A stretch of DNA of 8,662 nucleotides from Alphaproteobacteria bacterium (GTDB taxonomy: Bacteria; Pseudomonadota; Alphaproteobacteria; RF32; UBA3637), in assembly GCA_017632555.1 (NCBI GenBank), contig JAGBRF010000141.1:1-8662 (forward strand), read 5' to 3'. The notes under the pieces were generated by a model. The model was not told the origin of the DNA, made no database searches, and saw only the letters and a list, made by a program, of their open reading frames with translations. Shown here piece by piece: positions 5,634 through 8,662 of this stretch. Each line of letters begins with the position of its first letter. Within the stretch, counting starts at the first letter, position 1. The translations under genes and the position numbers were made by a program.

Positions 5634-6080
5634 ATGTTAAACCAAGACGATTTTTTTGCAGATCCTTATGTTTTTGTGGGAAATTTATACTCACAAGCTT
5701 ATATTGGTGGTTGGAATGCAGCCGAAAGATTAGGTCTTTTGGATGAATCGACTCGTAACATCACTTTGTTTTCCCCTGAAAAGATTTCTCAAAAAGATAT
5801 TTATGGCGTAAATTTACAAGTTCAAAATATGCCAAAAAATCTTTTTTTCGGTACGGAAAGCGTTGTGACGCCATTTGGTGAATACGTATCTTCCGATTTG
5901 GAAAAAACAATAGTTGATTTAGCTCTTTATCCGGATATGTTCGGTGATAAAGAAAACCGCACAAGCATATTGAAAAATTATCTTCAACGTGATGATAAAG
6001 ACTTAAAAAAATTGCAAAATTACTTTCAAAAGTCAGGCCGTCCCGAATTAATGGTTCGCTTGATGAAGGAGGCATTATGA
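5634..6080 (+). CDS. abiEi: AbiEi-family antitoxin, short form without N-terminal winged helix
   Basis: The protein has 148 residues from the ATG at 5634. It matches the C-terminal antitoxin domain of AbiEi proteins: ADPYVFVGNL (9-18), YIGGWNAAERLGLLDE (23-38), a beta-rich middle, FGEYVSSDLEKTIVDLALYP (81-100), and a helical, Lys-rich end. AbiEi normally has an N-terminal winged-helix DNA-binding domain that represses its own operon, and whole proteins are about 200 residues or more. Here the antitoxin domain begins almost at residue 1. The reading frame upstream is the promoter and then the stop codon of the prepilin-like gene, so no winged helix is hidden there. The family neutralises the AbiEii nucleotidyltransferase toxin without a stable complex (type IV toxin-antitoxin). 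The stop overlaps the toxin start as ATGA, a typical arrangement. Loss of autoregulation is inferred from the missing domain and the strong promoter. The family call is good but rests on motif recognition. Confidence 0.8.
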   Translation: MLNQDDFFADPYVFVGNLYSQAYIGGWNAAERLGLLDESTRNITLFSPEKISQKDIYGVNLQVQNMPKNLFFGTESVVTPFGEYVSSDLEKTIVDLALYPDMFGDKENRTSILKNYLQRDDKDLKKLQNYFQKSGRPELMVRLMKEAL

Positions 6081-7150
6081 CAGATAAAAAATTGATTTCC
6101 GCCGGTAAAATTACCCATCTTGCAGGTAAATACAGATTACGTGCCGAATTGGTTGAAAAAGATTATATCATGAATTTGATATTGAACGCCCTTTCCAACA
6201 GCGAATTGGCAAAAGGCAAAGTATTCTTTAAAGGTGGCTGTTGTGTTCATAAATGCTTTTCCGGTTTGACCGATTATTCGGAAGAAAATATGTCGGCTTA
6301 CTTTAACGAACGTTTTTCTCAAGACCTTGATATAACGATTTCGCCGGATTTAATGTCCGAAAAGAAATTGACTGAATTGTTTACTGAAGTCGGTAATTAT
6401 TTGGAAGAAAATCATGGCTTAAAGATTGGAAATTTCCATTTTGGAGTTCATAAAAACGAAAAAACAAGCAGACAAGATTGTCGCGGTGAAATTTCTTTTG
6501 AAGGACCGATATATCTTCACGGATTGGAAGTTTGTAAGGCAAAAAACAAAAAGCCGTCTTTTGATCCCCCTTCTTTGAAGATAGATATTACTTCCGATGA
6601 AACAGTACCGGTCAATTCGGGACCTGCTCGTATTTATGATCCGTATGAAAAGAAAAGCACATATACAACTCAATGTTATTCACAGGAAGATTTAATCGCT
6701 GAAAAAATGCGTGCTTTGATGGAAAGAAGTGCCGCACGTGATTTGTATGATTTGTCGTTATTATTGTTGAAATCTCAAAATAAAAACAATATCGACCGTG
6801 CTTTATTGGGAAAATCCATTGAAGAAAAATTCCGATTAAAGAAAATTCCTATGGATTTCAGCGTTGAAAAGTTCAATTCACGTAAGGACGAATACTTATC
6901 TTCTTGGAAAAAATCATTGGAAAATCAGATTGGTTCTTTGCCGAATTTCGAAACGTTTTGGAATACGGAAAATATCGGTATGATATTGTCCTTTGCGCAA
7001 AGTTGTGTTTACGCTTATCACATGGAAAAAGCCAATGAAAACACGGAACAAAGAACGCGTTGGGACAAAACACCGTTAGATATCGCTATCCCAAAGGGAA
7101 ATAAAGAAATAACCGACCTTTTGATTAAAAACGGCGCTAAAAGCAGATAA
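6077..7150 (+). CDS. abiEii: AbiEii/AbiGii-family nucleotidyltransferase toxin with C-terminal ankyrin-like repeat
   Basis: The protein has 357 residues, and the ATG at 6077 has an excellent AAGGAGG at 6066-6072. Nucleotidyltransferase landmarks are LVEKDYIMNLIL (25-36), VFFKGG (49-54), RFSQDLDITI with Asp83 and Asp85 (79-88), a third acidic strand LKIDIT with Asp170, and the family block EDLIAEKMRALMERSAARDLYDLSLL (204-229) with Lys210, Arg217, Arg221-Asp222 and Asp225. AbiEii/MenT toxins are NTP-dependent; some add nucleotides to tRNA ends and stop translation, and AbiE gives abortive phage defence. All expected catalytic residues are present, so it looks active. Two oddities: GG-T is GG-C here, and the loop between FKGG and the DxD is longer than I expect (about 25 residues). 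After a normal-looking C-terminal helix region (to about 310), residues 328-357 read as one ankyrin repeat. The target and the role in phage defence are inferred. Confidence 0.88.
   Translation: MTDKKLISAGKITHLAGKYRLRAELVEKDYIMNLILNALSNSELAKGKVFFKGGCCVHKCFSGLTDYSEENMSAYFNERFSQDLDITISPDLMSEKKLTELFTEVGNYLEENHGLKIGNFHFGVHKNEKTSRQDCRGEISFEGPIYLHGLEVCKAKNKKPSFDPPSLKIDITSDETVPVNSGPARIYDPYEKKSTYTTQCYSQEDLIAEKMRALMERSAARDLYDLSLLLLKSQNKNNIDRALLGKSIEEKFRLKKIPMDFSVEKFNSRKDEYLSSWKKSLENQIGSLPNFETFWNTENIGMILSFAQSCVYAYHMEKANENTEQRTRWDKTPLDIAIPKGNKEITDLLIKNGAKSR
7058..7147 (+). other. Ankyrin-like repeat at the C-terminus of the AbiEii toxin
   Basis: Residues 328-357 of the toxin read RW-D-K-TPLDIAI, PKGNKEITDLL, IKNGAK, which fits the ankyrin consensus (TPLH.A...G....v..LL..GA) at nearly every key position: T332-P333-L334, A337, G341, L348-L349, G353-A354. 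Two stop codons (TAATAA) follow at once, so only one repeat exists. It could be a capping-type repeat, a remnant of a longer array or a protein-binding tail. The assignment is by consensus reading, without a profile score. Confidence 0.65.
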
Positions 7151-7162
7151 TAAATTTTTTGC

Positions 7163-7191
7163 TTGATTTGTAAAATAAAACGTTCTATGTT
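7163..7191 (+). promoter_or_regulatory. Candidate promoter for the secreted PLD-like nuclease
   Basis: TTGATT at 7163-7168 (4/6), 17-bp spacer, TATGTT at 7186-7191 (4/6). The predicted start near 7198 would leave a leader of about 12 nt holding AGGG (7201-7204). No terminator separates the gene from the toxin, so read-through from the AbiE promoter is also possible. Confidence 0.35.
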
Positions 7192-7209
7192 TGTTCTTAT
7201 AGGGCAAAT

Positions 7210-7716
7210 ATGAAACGTTTTTTTGTTATTCTTTTTGTTATCACATTCTTTCCCTGTCTTGCTTTTGGTAAGTCAGAGGCCTTTTTTACGCCCTCTTTGG
7301 ACTGTGAAAATCGGATTATTTATTTGATAAACAGATCACGGGGAACAATAGATGTAGCTGTTTATGCAATCAACAACGATGCTATTGTGAAGGCTTTAAA
7401 AAAGGCACACAAGAAAGGTGTTAAAATTCGTGTTTTGACCGACAGAATACAAGCCGGACAGAAAAATTCAAAAGTGGCTGAACTGGAAGAAGCCGGCATT
7501 CCGGTTATACGGCACAAAAAACATAAAATCCAACATGATAAATTCGCAATTTTTGATTCAAAAAAAGCCGTTACCGGTTCATACAATTGGACAAATGCCG
7601 CAAGCAAGAAAAATTCGGAGAATTGCCTTTTCTTTACGGATAGAAGTATAGAAGATTATATTCAACGCTTTGAATATTTGTGGACTTTGAACGAAGGTTC
7701 ACAACCGACCGAGTAA
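7210..7716 (+). CDS. Secreted phospholipase D-superfamily nuclease (Nuc-like, single HKD motif)
   Basis: The protein has 168 residues. An N-terminal signal peptide (KR, then a hydrophobic FVILFVITFFPCLAF, with likely cleavage after Gly20) sends it to the periplasm or outside. The mature part is one PLD domain: F-F-T-P-S near 25-29, TIDVAVYAINN (46-56), ALKKAHKKGVKIRVLTDR (62-79), GIPV (96-99), and the HKD motif H109-x-K111-x4-D116, followed by TGSYNWTNAAS (122-132) and N135-S-E-N138. Proteins of this size with one HKD motif, such as Salmonella Nuc and bacterial relatives of MitoPLD/Zucchini, form dimers to build one active site and cleave DNA or RNA without metal. Nuclease is the best guess; phospholipase activity cannot be excluded. 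AGGG at 7201-7204 precedes the ATG by 5 nt. The 3' end overlaps the convergent ruvX by 18 bp. It lies 59 bp after the toxin gene, but a functional link is unproven. Confidence 0.88.
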   Translation: MKRFFVILFVITFFPCLAFGKSEAFFTPSLDCENRIIYLINRSRGTIDVAVYAINNDAIVKALKKAHKKGVKIRVLTDRIQAGQKNSKVAELEEAGIPVIRHKKHKIQHDKFAIFDSKKAVTGSYNWTNAASKKNSENCLFFTDRSIEDYIQRFEYLWTLNEGSQPTE

Positions 7717-8151
7717 ATCCAGCGCCCCTTGTAAAATATAGGCGGCGGCTACTTTATCCATCACTTCTTTTTGGCGTTTACGTGACAAATCGGCTTGTTC
7801 AATAAAAATGCGAGAAACCGCCGATGAAGAAAGCCGTTCATCCCAAAACAAAATCGGTAAAGAATACTTTTTATAAAGCTTTTGAGCCCAAGCACGTGTT
7901 ACTTTTGCTTGTTCGCCCTCTTCTCCGTTCATTTGGCGCGGTAATCCGATAATAAAACCGCCAATGCTTCTGTCGGCCAAAGTTTTTTCCAATTCGTCCA
8001 AAGAAGAAACTATCTTTAATGGTGTGGCCGTCATTTGCATCAAATCGGAAACGGCAACGCCTATTCTTTTTGTGCCATAATCAATACCGACCAATTGTGT
8101 CATTGGTTGAATTTGTTTTTTAAAATCAAGCGGTGTTTCATATACAGACAT
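7699..8151 (-). CDS. ruvX: RuvX/YqgF family RNase H-fold protein (putative Holliday junction resolvase / pre-16S rRNA nuclease)
   Basis: The protein has 150 residues, typical of YqgF/RuvX. Family motifs are all present: LVGIDYGTKRIGVAVSD (20-36, catalytic Asp24), FIIGLPRQMNGEEG (66-79), FWDERLSSSAV (102-112, Glu105) and RQKEVMDKVAAAYILQ (126-141, Asp132). The three acidic residues form the RNase H-like active site. Members act in 16S rRNA 5'-end maturation and have been proposed as Holliday junction resolvases. The start at 8151 has AGGAAAG (8161-8167) at good spacing and gives a 16-residue N-terminal extension before the core, which I regard as normal in alphaproteobacteria. The alternative Met17 has no Shine-Dalgarno. 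The 3' end overlaps the convergent nuclease gene by 18 bp, and the gene is divergent from rpiB. Confidence 0.93.
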   Translation of the reverse strand: MSVYETPLDFKKQIQPMTQLVGIDYGTKRIGVAVSDLMQMTATPLKIVSSLDELEKTLADRSIGGFIIGLPRQMNGEEGEQAKVTRAWAQKLYKKYSLPILFWDERLSSSAVSRIFIEQADLSRKRQKEVMDKVAAAYILQGALDLLGRL

Positions 8152-8160
8152 TTTATTATA

Positions 8161-8167
8161 CTTTCCT
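8161..8167 (-). promoter_or_regulatory. Shine-Dalgarno supporting the long RuvX start
   Basis: On the minus strand this reads AGGAAAG, 9 nt before the ATG at 8151. It favours that start over the internal Met17. Confidence 0.55.
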
Positions 8168-8182
8168 GATAGCCACGGGATT

Positions 8183-8210
8183 ATTTTATCATTCTTTTTC
8201 CTTTTGTCAA
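8183..8210 (-). promoter_or_regulatory. Candidate sigma-70 promoter for ruvX
   Basis: On the minus strand: TTGACA (8205-8210), 16-bp spacer, TAAAAT (8183-8188; 5/6). The predicted start near 8176 gives a leader of about 25 nt that includes the Shine-Dalgarno. Confidence 0.65.
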
Positions 8211-8231
8211 AATTTATTTATAACAAAACAC

Positions 8232-8260
8232 TTGAATTTATCCGTTTTTTATTTTAGAAT
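8232..8260 (+). promoter_or_regulatory. Candidate sigma-70 promoter for rpiB
   Basis: TTGAAT at 8232-8237 (4/6), 17-bp spacer, TAGAAT at 8255-8260 (5/6). The predicted start near 8267 gives a leader of about 24 nt containing AAGGA. The -35 boxes of this promoter and the divergent ruvX promoter are 21 bp apart, so a shared regulator or supercoiling could couple them. Confidence 0.6.
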
Positions 8261-8290
8261 ACCCCTACCATTTCGAATGAAAGGATTTGA

Positions 8291-8662
8291 ATGAAAGATA
8301 AGAAAATCATAATAGCTTCAGATCACGCCGGTTATGCGTTGAAAGACCAAATCTGCACATACTTAAAATCATTGGATTATGATGTGGTGGATTTGGGAAC
8401 GGATAATGCTGATGTTTCGGTGGATTACCCGATAAAAGCGCAAGAATTGGCACACGCCTTGAAAAAAGATAAAGCGCAAGGGATTTTGATTTGTGGCACG
8501 GGGATTGGTATGTGTATGGCAATAAATCGTTATCCTTTTATTCGCGGAGCTTTGGTTTATGATAAACAGACGGCTTTAATGGCACGGCTACACAACGATG
8601 CAAACGTTCTGTGTTTGGGTGGACGTAAAACAAGTTTTGATACTGCAAAAAAGTTGGTCGAT
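8291..8662 (+). CDS. rpiB: Ribose-5-phosphate isomerase B, N-terminal part (3' end outside window)
   Basis: 124 codons are visible and the frame runs off the right edge; full RpiB is about 145-150 residues, so some 20-25 are missing. RpiB interconverts ribose 5-phosphate and ribulose 5-phosphate in the non-oxidative pentose phosphate pathway. Signatures are IIIASDHAGYALK (6-18, Asp11-His12), VVDLGT (32-37), VDYP (44-47), the catalytic loop ILICGTGIGMCMAINR with Cys68 and Thr70 (65-80), and the MARLHNDANVLCLGGR segment with His101 and Asn102 (97-112). All are as expected for an active enzyme. Cys75 replaces the Ser I recall in E. coli RpiB (GMSIAANK). The ATG at 8291 has AAGGA at 8281-8285 with 5-nt spacing. 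Confidence 0.95.
   Translation, partial: MKDKKIIIASDHAGYALKDQICTYLKSLDYDVVDLGTDNADVSVDYPIKAQELAHALKKDKAQGILICGTGIGMCMAINRYPFIRGALVYDKQTALMARLHNDANVLCLGGRKTSFDTAKKLVD

Overview
The window is about 8.7 kb of AT-rich (roughly 35-40% GC by eye), densely coding bacterial DNA. Three things point to an alphaproteobacterium: an AddA C-terminus with a helicase part followed by a RecB-type nuclease part; a RuvX with the N-terminal extension I associate with that class; and an ABHD10-like hydrolase. The low GC, and prepilin-like proteins whose leader reads G|RSMLEML, recall the uncultured gut-associated (RF32-like) alphaproteobacteria. That placement is inference from memory of such genomes, not a database result.

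Layout, left to right. (1) 1-2105, plus strand: the 3' end of addA (recombinational repair), overlapping by ATGA with a lipoprotein of alpha/beta-hydrolase type that has Asp where the nucleophilic Ser is expected. (2) 2102-3323, minus strand: an ABHD10-like alpha/beta hydrolase followed by a TspO/MBR membrane protein, in overlapping frames. The tspO stop codon interlocks with the lipoprotein stop codon. (3) 3397-4134, plus: a ComF-family zinc-finger/phosphoribosyltransferase protein, divergent from the hydrolase. (4) 4284-5552, plus: two tandem, paralogous, cysteine-rich prepilin-like proteins behind an AT-rich promoter region. No pilus assembly gene is nearby. (5) 5577-7150, plus: an AbiE-type toxin-antitoxin pair behind a perfect consensus sigma-70 promoter. 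The AbiEi antitoxin is short and lacks the usual N-terminal winged helix. The AbiEii nucleotidyltransferase toxin ends in what reads as a single ankyrin repeat. (6) 7210-7716, plus: a secreted single-HKD phospholipase D/Nuc-type nuclease, overlapping tail-to-tail with ruvX (7699-8151, minus). (7) 8291-8662, plus: the 5' part of rpiB, divergent from ruvX across a region with good promoters in both directions.

The housekeeping genes (addA, comF, ruvX, rpiB) frame an accessory block at about 4140-7716: surface or secreted cysteine-rich pilin-like proteins, a toxin-antitoxin module and a secreted nuclease. The most unusual item is the AbiE module, with a wHTH-less antitoxin, a consensus promoter and an ankyrin-tailed toxin. 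Next are the tandem prepilin-like pair and the Ser-to-Asp hydrolase lipoprotein. I see no tRNA, rRNA, CRISPR array, insertion sequence or convincing intrinsic terminator. No gene-free stretch exceeds 300 bases; the longest, 4135-4283 and 8152-8290, hold the promoters listed.
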